A stretch of 64,000 nt of DNA. Source: Pseudomonas koreensis (GTDB lineage Bacteria > Pseudomonadota > Gammaproteobacteria > Pseudomonadales > Pseudomonadaceae). Below are positions 28,207 through 37,154 of the stretch, piece by piece. A program made the translations under genes and the position numbers. Under the pieces are notes generated by a model, which was not told the DNA's origin, did no database searches, and saw only the letters and a program-made list of their open reading frames with translations. The stretch is taken from the NCBI RefSeq assembly GCF_012986595.1, contig NZ_JAAQYM010000001.1, positions 434,001 to 498,000 on the forward strand, given 5' to 3'. How positions within the stretch are numbered: position 1 is the stretch's first letter; each line of letters starts with the position of its first letter.

Positions 28207-29571
28207 TCAGACAGTCAAAGCGTTGTGTTCGGCCACTGCGCGCTCGACCCAGACGTGCGCCTGGCCGAGGTAATGCGCGGGGTCGAGCAGATGATCCAGT
28301 TCAGCGCTGCTCAGTTCGGCAATCACTTGCGGCTCGTCGCCGAGTACCGCGCGCAGATGGCGTTGCTCGGCCACCGCGCGTTTGCAGCATTGTTCGAGCA
28401 AGTGATGCGCGGTGTCGCGCCCGACGCGCTGGGCGAGGACGATGCTCACCGCTTCGGCCAGCACCAGCCCTTGGGTCAATTGGAGATTGCGCGCCATGCG
28501 TTCGGCATCGACTTCCAGACCATCGGCCAGCAGGCGCGCCTGTTGCAGCGCACCGGACACCAGGCAGCAGATTTCCGGCAGGGTTTCCCATTCGGCATGC
28601 CACAAGCCAAGGCTGCGTTCGTGCTCCTGAGGCATGGCGCTGAACAGCGTCGAGACCAGCCCCGGGACCCGGGTCGCCGCGCCAATCAATACCGCCGCGC
28701 CGACCGGATTGCGCTTGTGCGGCATGGTCGACGAACCGCCCTTGCCCGGCGCCGACGGCTCGAACACTTCCGCCGCTTCGGTCTGCATCAACAGACTGAC
28801 ATCGCGCCCCAATTTGCCGAGGCTGCCGGCGATCAACCCGAGGACTGCACCGAACTCGACGATGCGGTCACGCTGGGTGTGCCACGGTTGCTCGGGCAGC
28901 GTCAGTTGCAGTTCTTCGGCCAGGGCCTGGGCGATCGGCAAGGCTTGCTCGCCGAGCGCCGCCAGCGTGCCGGACGCACCGCCAAACTGCAGCACCAGCA
29001 GCCGTGGCTTGAGTTCACGCAAACGCTGACGGCTGCGGGTCACCGCGCCGAGCCAACCGGCGATTTTCATCCCGAGGGTCACCGGCGTCGCGTGTTGCAG
29101 CCAGGTGCGTCCGGCCAGTGGCGTCGCCGCATGACGTTTGGCTTGCGTGGCGAGCGAATCGGCGAGGTCTGCCAGATCGCGCTCGATCAACGCCAGGGCC
29201 TGACGCAATTGCAGGACCAGCCCGGAATCCATCACGTCCTGACTGGTGGCGCCCAGATGCACATAACGCTCGGCCTCGGCATCGGTCGCAGCAATCTGCT
29301 TGCCGAGCGCCTTGACCAGTGGAATCGCCGAATTGCCCGCCGTGGCAATGGCTTCACCGAGCGCCGCGAAGTCATACAGGCTGGCGTCGCATGCGCTGGC
29401 TATCGGGGCAACGGCGGACGCCGGAATCACCCCGACCCGCGCCTCGGCCCGGGCCAGCGCCGCTTCGAAGTCGAGCATCGCTTGCACCCGGCCCTGATCG
29501 CAGAACACTTGGCGCATATCGCGGGCAGTGAAGTAGGCATCGAACAATTGATTGCCCGGTCGCTGAGTCAT
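28207..29571 (-). CDS. pcaB: 3-carboxy-cis,cis-muconate cycloisomerase PcaB
   Basis: The 454-residue product belongs to the fumarase/aspartase superfamily and carries its signature in GGSSTMPHKRNPVGA, preceded by GATSQDVMDSGLVLQLRQAL. It catalyses cycloisomerisation of 3-carboxymuconate to 4-carboxymuconolactone. It follows pcaT by 45 bases and precedes pcaD in the same orientation, the usual order. The length matches the family. Confidence 0.96.
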   Translation of the reverse strand: MTQRPGNQLFDAYFTARDMRQVFCDQGRVQAMLDFEAALARAEARVGVIPASAVAPIASACDASLYDFAALGEAIATAGNSAIPLVKALGKQIAATDAEAERYVHLGATSQDVMDSGLVLQLRQALALIERDLADLADSLATQAKRHAATPLAGRTWLQHATPVTLGMKIAGWLGAVTRSRQRLRELKPRLLVLQFGGASGTLAALGEQALPIAQALAEELQLTLPEQPWHTQRDRIVEFGAVLGLIAGSLGKLGRDVSLLMQTEAAEVFEPSAPGKGGSSTMPHKRNPVGAAVLIGAATRVPGLVSTLFSAMPQEHERSLGLWHAEWETLPEICCLVSGALQQARLLADGLEVDAERMARNLQLTQGLVLAEAVSIVLAQRVGRDTAHHLLEQCCKRAVAEQRHLRAVLGDEPQVIAELSSAELDHLLDPAHYLGQAHVWVERAVAEHNALTV

Positions 29572-29616
29572 AAACAGTCCTTGCCGGCGCGGGCCAACGC
29601 GGCCCGCGCACAGGGT

Positions 29617-30912
29617 TTACAGATCGTGATGCAAGTACGCCGCCTGTTTCGGCAGGCGCAGGCTGAACAGGAACGCCACCGCCATCATCACCGTTACGTA
29701 CCAGTAGAAAGCGTTTTCCATGCCTCCGGCCTTCAGGCTCAGGGCCACGTATTCGGCCGAACCGCCGAAGATCGCGTTGGCCACCGCGTAAGCCAGACCG
29801 ACGCCGAGGGCGCGGACTTCCGGCGGGAACATTTCGGCTTTCACCAGGCCGCTGATCGAGGTGTAGAAACTGACGATCGCCAGCGCCACGGTGATCAGTA
29901 CAAAGGCCAGGATCGGGCTGCTGATGCTTTTCAGGCTCAACAGGATCGGCACCGTGAACAACGTGCCAAGCGCACCGAACCAGAGCATCGAATTACGTCG
30001 GCCGATCTTGTCGGCAAGCATGCCGAACAGCGGCTGCATGCACATATACAGGAACAGCGCGCCGGTCATGATGTAGCTGGCGGTCTTGGCGTGCATGCCG
30101 GCGGTGTTCACCAGGTATTTCTGCATGTAGGTGGTAAAGGTGTAGAAAATCAGCGAGCCGCCGGCGGTGTAACCGAGCACGGTGATGAACGCCGCTTTGT
30201 GATCGCGGAACAGCGCACGGATGCTGCCGGCGTCCTTGTTCTCGCGCATTTCCTTGCTGGTGGTTTCTTTCAACGAACGGCGCAGGAACAGCGAAATCAC
30301 CGCCGCCACCGCACCGACCACAAACGGAATCCGCCAGCCGTAAGCGCGCAGTTCGTCTTCGCTGAGGAACTGCTGCAGGATCACCACCAGCGACACCGCC
30401 AGCAGTTGCCCGCCGATCAGGGTCACGTACTGGAACGAGGCGAAGAACCCGCGCTGCCCCTTGAGCGCGACTTCACTCATGTAGGTCGCAGTGGTGCCGT
30501 ACTCGCCACCTACCGACAAGCCTTGCAGCAGACGCGCGAACAGCAACAGCAGCGGCGCCCAGACACCGATGCTGGCATACGTCGGCAAGCAAGCGATGAG
30601 CAGCGAGCCGAAGCACATCATCAGCACCGAAATCATCATCGAAGTCTTGCGGCCCTTCTTGTCCGCCAGCCGCCCGAAAATCCAGCCCCCAATCGGGCGC
30701 ATCAGGAACCCGGCGGCGAACACCCCGGCCGTGTTGACCAGTTGCACCGTGGGGTTGTCGGAAGGGAAAAACGCCGGGGCGAAATAGATCGCGCAAAAGG
30801 CGTAGACATAGAAGTCGAACCATTCGACCAGGTTGCCGGACGAGGCACCGACAATGGCGAAGATGCGCTTGCTGCGCTCTTCGCCGGTGTAATGAGCGGT
30901 GGTAGTTGTCAT
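29617..30912 (-). CDS. pcaT: MFS metabolite:H+ symporter PcaT
   Basis: The 431-residue product is a metabolite:H+ symporter with twelve helices. It opens with [20 protein letters not shown], contains the MFS loop [13 protein letters not shown] and the helix 4-5 region [15 protein letters not shown] typical of the KgtP/ProP branch. In Pseudomonas this position in the pca cluster is held by PcaT, a transporter for beta-ketoadipate or related dicarboxylates. The gene begins the pcaT-B-D-C run. No PcaR-type box was found in the gap upstream, which mainly holds a family C repeat. Confidence 0.88.
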   Translation of the reverse strand: MTTTTAHYTGEERSKRIFAIVGASSGNLVEWFDFYVYAFCAIYFAPAFFPSDNPTVQLVNTAGVFAAGFLMRPIGGWIFGRLADKKGRKTSMMISVLMMCFGSLLIACLPTYASIGVWAPLLLLFARLLQGLSVGGEYGTTATYMSEVALKGQRGFFASFQYVTLIGGQLLAVSLVVILQQFLSEDELRAYGWRIPFVVGAVAAVISLFLRRSLKETTSKEMRENKDAGSIRALFRDHKAAFITVLGYTAGGSLIFYTFTTYMQKYLVNTAGMHAKTASYIMTGALFLYMCMQPLFGMLADKIGRRNSMLWFGALGTLFTVPILLSLKSISSPILAFVLITVALAIVSFYTSISGLVKAEMFPPEVRALGVGLAYAVANAIFGGSAEYVALSLKAGGMENAFYWYVTVMMAVAFLFSLRLPKQAAYLHHDL

Positions 30913-30998
30913 TGTTTTTTACTCTGAAGGGACAGGTGAGAGTCTAGACACACTTCGCAACAGTCCCGTTCCACATTGGATCAGCAACACCGTTCTCT

Positions 30999-31086
30999 TG
31001 TAGGAGTGAGCCTGCTCGCGATGGCGGTGCGTCATTCAGACCATTTAAATCTGACACACCGCGATCGCGAGCAGGCTCACTCCTAC
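30999..31086. repeat. REP-like inverted pair, family C
   Basis: Arms TGTAGGAGTGAGCCTGCTCG and the complement ending ACTCCTACA with a 40-base centre. It separates pcaG from pcaT, so the two pca blocks have a strong secondary structure between them. Confidence 0.88.
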
Positions 31087-31104
31087 AGGGATTGGTGGTG
31101 TTCC

Positions 31105-31671
31105 TCAGTAATCGAAGAACACTGTCTCCGCCTCAGTACCCTGCAAAATCACATTCCACTGATACACCCCCGCCGCATCCGGCTTCGCCAGCAACGTCCC
31201 GCGACGCTCGGCTGGTACGCATTCCAGCAGCGGATCATTCACATTCGCCGGTTCGCCTTCAAAGTAGATGCGCGTCAGCAAGTGCTTGACCAGGCCACGG
31301 GCAAACACCAGCACCACCAGATGCGGCGCCTGGGTCGAGCCCTTCAGGCCTTCGACCGTGCCCGGCTTGATCGTGGTGAAACGGAAACGCCCTTCAGCGT
31401 CCACCGGCACCCGGCCGAAACCTTCGAAATGCGGGTCCAGCGGTTTGTCCTGCTCGTCTTCCGGGTGCGCGTACTTGCCGGCGGCGTTGGCCTGCCAGAC
31501 TTCGAGCATGGCGTCGTTGACCACATCGCCATTGCCGTCAACGACTTGGCCGGTGATCGCCACGCGCTCGCCGAGGGTTTGTTCGACCGCGAGGTTTTCG
31601 CGGTTCAGCCAGGTCAGGCCGATGTGGTAGTACGGCCCGACGGTGTGGGACGTGGTGGCAGTCAGCGTCAT
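31105..31671 (-). CDS. pcaG: protocatechuate 3,4-dioxygenase alpha subunit PcaG
   Basis: The 188-residue product starts TLTATTSHTVGPYYHIGLTW and has VDGNGDVVNDAMLEVWQANA and GRVPVDAEGRFRFTTIKPG, the core intradiol dioxygenase strands of the alpha subunit. The iron ligands lie in the beta subunit. Its ATG follows the pcaH stop after one base. With PcaH it opens the protocatechuate ring between the hydroxyls to give 3-carboxy-cis,cis-muconate. Confidence 0.95.
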   Translation of the reverse strand: MTLTATTSHTVGPYYHIGLTWLNRENLAVEQTLGERVAITGQVVDGNGDVVNDAMLEVWQANAAGKYAHPEDEQDKPLDPHFEGFGRVPVDAEGRFRFTTIKPGTVEGLKGSTQAPHLVVLVFARGLVKHLLTRIYFEGEPANVNDPLLECVPAERRGTLLAKPDAAGVYQWNVILQGTEAETVFFDY

Positions 31672-31672
31672 C

Positions 31673-32377
31673 TTATTTCTCCATCGGCGTGGCGTCGCGG
31701 CCGCGCAAGACGATGTCCCAGCGATAGCCGAGGGCGTAGGACGGAATGGTTTTTTCCAGATCGAAAGCGGCGATCAGACGTTCCTTGGCGGACGTGTCCG
31801 GCACGCAGTTGTAGATCGGGTCGTAGGCCAGCAGCGGATCGCCGGGGAAGTACATCTGTGTCACCAGACGGGTGAGGATGCTCGGCCCGAACAGCGAAAA
31901 ATGGATGTGCGCCGGGCGCCACGCGTTGTGGTGGTTGCCCCACGGATAGGCGCCGGGCTTGATGGTCTGGAACTGATACCAGCCGTCGGCGTCGGTCACG
32001 GTGCGGCCGGTGCCGGTGAAGTTCTGGTCCAGCGGCGCGTCGTGCAGGTCACGCTTGTGGTTGTAGCGGCCGGCGGCGTTGGCCTGCCAGATCTCCACCA
32101 GAATCCCCGGCACCGGCAGACCGTTTTCGTCGAGCACACGGCCGTGAATGATGATCCGCTCGCCCAACGGCTCGCCGTCGTGCTGGGCGGTCAGGTCATT
32201 GTCTTTCTCGGCGACGCGTTCCGCACCGATGGTCGGGCCGGTGATCTCCGACAACGAATGCGGCAGAAACACCAACGGCTTGGACGGCGAGCGCAGGTTG
32301 GTGGATTGATACGTCGGGTGCAGGTACTCAGGCTGGGTGCCTTCCTGCGGACGACGGTAGCCAGGCTTGTCAGTCAT
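31673..32377 (-). CDS. pcaH: protocatechuate 3,4-dioxygenase beta subunit PcaH
   Basis: The 234-residue product carries the iron-binding intradiol motif. VEIWQANAAGRYNHKRD and GAYPWGNHHNAWRPAHIHFS contain the tyrosine and histidine ligands of the non-haem Fe(III). It forms the catalytic subunit of protocatechuate 3,4-dioxygenase with PcaG. It is 36 bases downstream of pcaF, so pcaIJFHG may be a single transcript; no separate promoter is evident. Confidence 0.96.
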   Translation of the reverse strand: MTDKPGYRRPQEGTQPEYLHPTYQSTNLRSPSKPLVFLPHSLSEITGPTIGAERVAEKDNDLTAQHDGEPLGERIIIHGRVLDENGLPVPGILVEIWQANAAGRYNHKRDLHDAPLDQNFTGTGRTVTDADGWYQFQTIKPGAYPWGNHHNAWRPAHIHFSLFGPSILTRLVTQMYFPGDPLLAYDPIYNCVPDTSAKERLIAAFDLEKTIPSYALGYRWDIVLRGRDATPMEK

Positions 32378-32413
32378 TTCGCTTTCCTCTGTTCTTAGTC
32401 GTCACGGCTTGCG

Positions 32414-33619
32414 TCAGACGCGTTCGATGGCCAGGGCCAGACCTTGGCCGACACCGACGCACATGGTCGCCAGACCTTTCTTGCCGCCGGTCTTTTCCAG
32501 CTGATGCAGCGCGGTCAGCACCAGGCGCGCGCCGCTCATGCCCAACGGGTGACCCAAAGCAATCGCGCCACCGTTCGGATTGACCTGCGCCGCGTCGTCG
32601 GCCAGACCCAATTCACGCAGCACCGCCAGGCCTTGGCTGGCGAAAGCTTCGTTGAGTTCGATCACATCGAAATCGCTGACCGCCACGCCGAGGCGTTCGA
32701 TGAGCTTGCGCACCGCGGGCACCGGGCCGATGCCCATCACGCGTGGCGCAACCCCGGCGCTGGCCATGCCGAGCACTTTGGCGCGGGCGGTCAGGCCGTG
32801 TTTTTTCACCGCTTCAGCCGAAGCGAGAATCAGCGCCGCAGCACCGTCGTTGACCCCCGAGGCATTGCCGGCGGTGACGGTCTTGTCCGCGCCGTTGACC
32901 GGTTTCAATTTGCTCAGAGCTTCAATCGTGGTGTCGGCGCGTGGATGTTCGTCCTGGCTGACCACGGTTTCGCCCTTCTTGTGGGCGATGCGCACTTCGA
33001 CGATTTCCTCGGCGAAGTAGCCGGCGGCCTGCGCGGCGGCAGTGCGTTGCTGGCTGCGCAGGGCAAAGGCGTCCTGATCGGCGCGCGACACTTTATAGTC
33101 GTCGGCGACGTTATCGGCGGTCTGCGGCATCGCGTCGACGCCGTACTGGGCTTTCATCAACGGATTGATAAAGCGCCAGCCGATGGTGGTGTCTTCCAGT
33201 TTCATGTTGCGCGAAAACGCGGCATCCGCCTTGCCCATCACGAACGGCGCGCGGGACATCGACTCGACGCCGCCGGCAATCGCCAGCTCCATCTCGCCAC
33301 TGGCAATCGCACGGAATGCGGTACCGATCGCGTCCATGCCCGAAGCGCAGAGACGGTTGAGGGTCACGCCCGGGACGGTTTCCGGCAGGCCGGCCAGCAG
33401 CAGCGCCATGCGCGCCACGTTGCGGTTGTCTTCGCCGGCCTGGTTGGCGCAGCCGAGGAACACTTCGTCGATCGCGTTCCAGTCCACCGAGGGATTGCGT
33501 TCCATCAGTGCCTTGATCGGCACAGCGGCCAGATCGTCGGCGCGCACGGCGGACAAACCACCGCCGAACCGGCCGATGGGGGTACGAATCGCGTCGCAGA
33601 TATACACGTCACGCATCAT
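32414..33619 (-). CDS. pcaF: beta-ketoadipyl-CoA thiolase PcaF
   Basis: The 401-residue thiolase has the acylated cysteine in NRLCASGMDAIGTAFRA, a late histidine in NPNGGAIALGHPLGMSGA and the second cysteine in ATMCVGVGQG. It opens MRDVYICDAIRTPIGRFGG, like PcaF. It splits beta-ketoadipyl-CoA into succinyl-CoA and acetyl-CoA, the final step. The start overlaps the pcaJ stop (ATGA); two consecutive ATGs are possible, and the first (33619) has GGGAGAAG before it. Confidence 0.96.
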   Translation of the reverse strand: MMRDVYICDAIRTPIGRFGGGLSAVRADDLAAVPIKALMERNPSVDWNAIDEVFLGCANQAGEDNRNVARMALLLAGLPETVPGVTLNRLCASGMDAIGTAFRAIASGEMELAIAGGVESMSRAPFVMGKADAAFSRNMKLEDTTIGWRFINPLMKAQYGVDAMPQTADNVADDYKVSRADQDAFALRSQQRTAAAQAAGYFAEEIVEVRIAHKKGETVVSQDEHPRADTTIEALSKLKPVNGADKTVTAGNASGVNDGAAALILASAEAVKKHGLTARAKVLGMASAGVAPRVMGIGPVPAVRKLIERLGVAVSDFDVIELNEAFASQGLAVLRELGLADDAAQVNPNGGAIALGHPLGMSGARLVLTALHQLEKTGGKKGLATMCVGVGQGLALAIERV

Positions 33620-34395
33620 GCTTCTCCCGGTGCCTGGCCGTGGGCCGCGGCAGTGCGCGCTTCGAGATCGCGCAGTGCGGTCAACTCGACTTCCGTCGGT
33701 TCAGCGGTGGTGGCTACTTCATCGGCAAAACGGATTGCCCAACCGGTGGCGGCAACCACTTGCTCGCGGGTCACGCCCGGGTGCAGCGCAGTGACCACGA
33801 ATTCGTGGGTGCCTGCTTCCGGCTCCATGATGCACAGATCGGTGATGATCCCGACCGGACCGGCGCCCGGCAGGCCCAGACGTTTGCGCGAATCGCCGCC
33901 CTCGCCGTGACCGACCGAGGTAATGAAGTCGAGCTTGTCGACGAACGACCGCGCCGACTGTTTGAGGATGATCAGCACGCTTTTCGCCGAACCGGCGATT
34001 TCCGGCGCGCCACCGGCACCCGGTAGACGCACTTTCGGCGCGTGATAGTCGCCGACCACGGTGGTGTTGATGTTGCCGAAACGGTCGACCTGCGCGGCGC
34101 CGAGAAAACCGACGTCGATGCGTCCGCCCTGCAGCCAGTAACGAAAAATCTCACCGGTGGGGACGACCGTGTCAGCGGTTTCCGCCAGTTCGCCGTCACC
34201 GATCGACAGCGGCAGCACGCTTGGCTTGGCGCCAATCGGGCCGGATTCGTAAATCAGCACCACGTCCGGCGATGAAGTCAGGCGCGCGAGGTTGGCGGCT
34301 TTCGACGGCAGACCGATGCCGACGAAGCACACCGAGCCGTTCTTCAGGCGACGGGCCGCCGCGACGGTCATCATTTCATTGGTGGTGTAAGTCAT
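33616..34395 (-). CDS. pcaJ: beta-ketoadipate:succinyl-CoA transferase subunit B PcaJ
   Basis: The 259-residue product has the CoA-transferase family I beta fold, with the active glutamate in VLIYESGPIG near residue 52 and GAAQVDRFGNINTTVVG. With PcaI it transfers CoA from succinyl-CoA to beta-ketoadipate. The ATG overlaps the pcaI stop by one base (TAATG), which fits the equimolar subunits. Confidence 0.95.
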   Translation of the reverse strand: MTYTTNEMMTVAAARRLKNGSVCFVGIGLPSKAANLARLTSSPDVVLIYESGPIGAKPSVLPLSIGDGELAETADTVVPTGEIFRYWLQGGRIDVGFLGAAQVDRFGNINTTVVGDYHAPKVRLPGAGGAPEIAGSAKSVLIILKQSARSFVDKLDFITSVGHGEGGDSRKRLGLPGAGPVGIITDLCIMEPEAGTHEFVVTALHPGVTREQVVAATGWAIRFADEVATTAEPTEVELTALRDLEARTAAAHGQAPGEA

Positions 34396-35252
34396 TACTT
34401 GGCCTCCGAAGCAGCGGCCAACTTGGCCTGGAACTCGCTGAAGTCAGCGCAGCCATGGATGTATTCGTTGATCCACGCGGTAAACGTCTCACGGTCGCGA
34501 GCGATCGGATCCCACGCCTGATAGAAGCGATTGTCGCGCTCGGTGTAACCGTGGGCGTAGGACGGGTGCGCGCCGCCGGGTACGTGGCAGACCGCGCTCA
34601 AGGCCCAGGTCGGCAGCACGCAGGCGTTCATCGGTGCGTTGAGGTTGTCGACGATCTCCTCGACGGTGACGATGCAGCGCTTGGCGGCCAGCGCCGCTTC
34701 TTTCTGCACCCCGAGAATGCCCCACAGCAGCACGTTGCCCTGACGGTCGGCTTTCTGCGCATGGATCACGGTGACGTCCGGACGCACCGACGGCACCGCC
34801 GCCAGCACTTCACCGGTGAACGGACAGGTGACGGACTTGATCAGCGGATTGACCTTCGGCAGGTCAGAGCCGGCGTAGGCCCGCAGCACGGCGAAAGGCA
34901 GGCCGGACGCGCCGGCGACGTAGGCGTTGGCGAGGTCAGCGTGGCTGTGTTCTTCGATTTCCAGCGCATGCGGCCATTGCTTCTCGACCGCATCGCGCAG
35001 ACGGTGCAGCGAACCCACACCCGGGTTGCCGCCCCAGGAAAAGATCAGCTTGCGTGCACAACCGGCACCGATCAGTTGGTCGTAGATCAGGTCAGGCGTC
35101 ATCCGCACCAGGGTCAGATCTTTCTTGCCCTGACGAATGATTTCATGACCTGCCGCCGTAGGGATCAGGTGAGTGAAGCCTTCGAGCGCGACGGTGTCGC
35201 CGTCGTTGACGAATTGCTTCACCGCGTCGTGCAGCGAAAGGATCTCAGCCAT
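34395..35252 (-). CDS. pcaI: beta-ketoadipate:succinyl-CoA transferase subunit A PcaI
   Basis: The 285-residue product opens MAEILSLHDAVKQFVNDGDT and GFTHLIPTAAGHEIIRQG, the usual CoA-transferase alpha start, and includes FSWGGNPGVGSLHRLRDAV. An earlier in-frame start would add 23 residues that do not fit the family, so ATG at 35252 is used. It leads the pcaIJFHG run; a paired PcaR-type box lies about 105-130 bases upstream. Confidence 0.95.
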   Translation of the reverse strand: MAEILSLHDAVKQFVNDGDTVALEGFTHLIPTAAGHEIIRQGKKDLTLVRMTPDLIYDQLIGAGCARKLIFSWGGNPGVGSLHRLRDAVEKQWPHALEIEEHSHADLANAYVAGASGLPFAVLRAYAGSDLPKVNPLIKSVTCPFTGEVLAAVPSVRPDVTVIHAQKADRQGNVLLWGILGVQKEAALAAKRCIVTVEEIVDNLNAPMNACVLPTWALSAVCHVPGGAHPSYAHGYTERDNRFYQAWDPIARDRETFTAWINEYIHGCADFSEFQAKLAAASEAK

Positions 35253-35355
35253 GGAGCAGGCTCCCGTTTTTGTAGTGAATCGCCAGTGATAAAAAGGCGC
35301 GAGGTTCAGCGCCGGAGTCACTGCAGATTAAGCCGCTGAAAATCGCCAAACAATC

Positions 35356-35386
35356 CGATAATCGACTGAGTGTTCGTTTATCGAAC
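35356..35386. promoter_or_regulatory. paired PcaR-type boxes upstream of pcaI
   Basis: CGATAATCG at 35356-35364 and CGTTTATCG at 35375-35383 have centres 19 bases apart. The second lies in the symmetric GTTCG-TTTAT-CGAAC at 35372-35386. The pair sits in the AT-rich 5' flank of pcaI. It resembles the other pairs at 37117 and 38083 and the known GTTCGATAATCGC box of PcaR. Confidence 0.78.
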
Positions 35387-35420
35387 AGATTGTTGTCTAC
35401 CTATCGTTCCGCGTTGTCAG

Positions 35421-35499
35421 CAAAAAGATCGCAGCCTGCGGCAGCTCCTACAGGGTTACGCGTTCACATGTAGGAGCTGCCGAAGGCTGCGATCTTTTC
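35421..35499. repeat. REP-like inverted pair, family A
   Basis: Arms AAAGATCGCAGCCTGCGGCA and the complement CCGAAGGCTGCGATCTTTT flank a short centre. It lies between the pcaI control region and the end of pcaK. Confidence 0.88.
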
Positions 35500-35515
35500 G
35501 CTTTACATCGAAATA

Positions 35516-36862
35516 TCAGGTCGCATCCGCATGACTGACCATGCCTTTAATCACCACCGCCGTGGTCGCCAATGCCGCCGGAATCACCAGCGCCGTCAGC
35601 ACTTGCTCGAAGTTCCAGCCCAGGCCCAGCAATGTGGCGCCCATCCACGCCCCGAGAATCGCGCCGAAGCGGCCGATCCCGAGCATCCACGAAACACCGG
35701 TCGCCCGGCCCTGAGTCGGATAAAACCGCGCCGCGAGCGACGGCATCGCCGATTGCGCGCCGTTGACACACATCCCCGCCACCAGCACCAGGGTCGCGAG
35801 CAAGGTGATGTTGCCCAGACTCTGCCCCACCGCGTAGGCAAACACCCCGGCCAGCAAGTAGAACGTGCCGATGACCTTGTGCGGATTGAAGCGGTCCATC
35901 GCCCAGCCCACCGCGACCGCGCTCAACACCCCGCCGAACTGGAACAGCGCACCGATGAACGCCGCCTGCTCCATGCTCGCGCCGCTGTCACGCATCAGGG
36001 TTGGCAGCCAACTGGTCAGCAGATACACGATGACCAGGCCCATGAAGTAAGTCAGCCACAGCAACAAGGTGCCGGCGCTGTAGGTGCCGGAGAAGATCAC
36101 CGCGAACACGTTACGCGCCTTGACGGTTTTCTGCTCCGGCACGCTGAAGCTCGAAGCCTGGGCCACGGCGACCGGATCGATCGGCGACAAGGTCTTGCGG
36201 ACTTTGTCGGTGCCGCGATTGCGCACCACCAGATAACGCGCCGATTCCGGCAGCCAGAACAGCAGCACCACCGCGAGGATCAGCGGCAGAACCCCGCCGA
36301 TCAGCAGCAGGCTGTGCCAGCCGAACGCCGGGATCAGCTTCGCCGAAATGAAGCCGCCACCGGCCATGCCGAGGTTGAAGCCGCAGAACATGCTGGTCAC
36401 CAGCAACGACTTCTTGCGCTCCGGGGTGTATTCCGACAGCAGCGTGGTGGCGTTGGGCATGCCCGCGCCCAGCCCGAGACCGGTGAGGAAACGCAGCACC
36501 AGCAGTTGCTCGACGTTGGTGCTGTACGCCGAGGCCAGACTGAAGGCGCCAAACAACAGGACGGCGCCGACCAGTACGACTTTGCGCCCGAAGCGGTCAG
36601 CCAGAGGGCCGGAGCCCAGCGCGCCGAAGACCATGCCGATCAGCGCAGCACTCATCACCGGGCCGAGACTGGCGCGGTCGATGCCCCAATCCTGGGACAA
36701 GGCCGGGGCGATAAAACCCATCGCGGCGGTGTCGAGGCCGTCGAGAAATACAATCAGGAAACACAGGATCACCACCCGCCATTGATAGCGCGAGATCGGT
36801 TGGGCATTGATGAAGGTCTGCACGTCGAGGCAGTTACCTACAGCGGACTGAGGCTGGTTCAT
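35516..36862 (-). CDS. pcaK: 4-hydroxybenzoate/protocatechuate transporter PcaK
   Basis: The 448-residue MFS protein has twelve helices and the aromatic-acid:H+ symporter signatures FLIVFLDGLDTAAMGFIAPA (helix 1, with the key aspartate) and the loop GPLADRFGRKVV. It opens MNQPQSAVGNCLDVQTFINA. PcaK imports 4-hydroxybenzoate and protocatechuate and acts as a chemoreceptor partner in P. putida. ATG at 36862 avoids a 35-residue charged extension from an upstream in-frame start. Confidence 0.93.
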   Translation of the reverse strand: MNQPQSAVGNCLDVQTFINAQPISRYQWRVVILCFLIVFLDGLDTAAMGFIAPALSQDWGIDRASLGPVMSAALIGMVFGALGSGPLADRFGRKVVLVGAVLLFGAFSLASAYSTNVEQLLVLRFLTGLGLGAGMPNATTLLSEYTPERKKSLLVTSMFCGFNLGMAGGGFISAKLIPAFGWHSLLLIGGVLPLILAVVLLFWLPESARYLVVRNRGTDKVRKTLSPIDPVAVAQASSFSVPEQKTVKARNVFAVIFSGTYSAGTLLLWLTYFMGLVIVYLLTSWLPTLMRDSGASMEQAAFIGALFQFGGVLSAVAVGWAMDRFNPHKVIGTFYLLAGVFAYAVGQSLGNITLLATLVLVAGMCVNGAQSAMPSLAARFYPTQGRATGVSWMLGIGRFGAILGAWMGATLLGLGWNFEQVLTALVIPAALATTAVVIKGMVSHADAT

Positions 36863-37114
36863 TATTTTTATTCCACGCAAAAAACGCAGTCGAACGGCGG
36901 CCGGCCAAAGCGCGGCACGGTCACAAGAATAGAAGATCGGGATCAGGCGTTGCGGTGAATCCGGCAACAGGGAATGGGGCTGAGACAGTCGGGGAGCATG
37001 CGCATGGTGAGTTGCCTCTTGTCATTATTATGGGAGTCGACAATCCGGCAGGCTCATTCACATACGCCGGATGACGCTGCCGCGACATTAATGAGCGAAG
37101 GGTTTTAGCGTCAA

Positions 37115-37146
37115 TTCGATAAACGCAACACTGTGCGTTTATCGAA
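37115..37146. promoter_or_regulatory. perfect palindromic PcaR-type operator upstream of pcaK
   Basis: TTCGATAAACGCA at 37115-37127 is matched exactly by TGCGTTTATCGAA at 37134-37146, with a six-base centre ACACTG. The core 9-mers at 37117-37125 and 37136-37144 have centres 19 bases apart. It lies nine bases after the pcaR stop and about 255 bases before pcaK, in the only pcaR-pcaK gap. The rest of the 292-base gap contains no gene. Confidence 0.82.
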
Positions 37147-37154
37147 CAGCTTCA

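Noticed and set aside
28225-30927. 900-codon plus-strand ORF across pcaB and pcaT
   Set aside because: It crosses the antisense of two clear pca genes and is Arg/His/Gln-rich without motifs.
35531-36958. 475-codon ORF antisense to pcaK
   Set aside because: His/Arg/Gln-rich shadow frame without start signal or motif.
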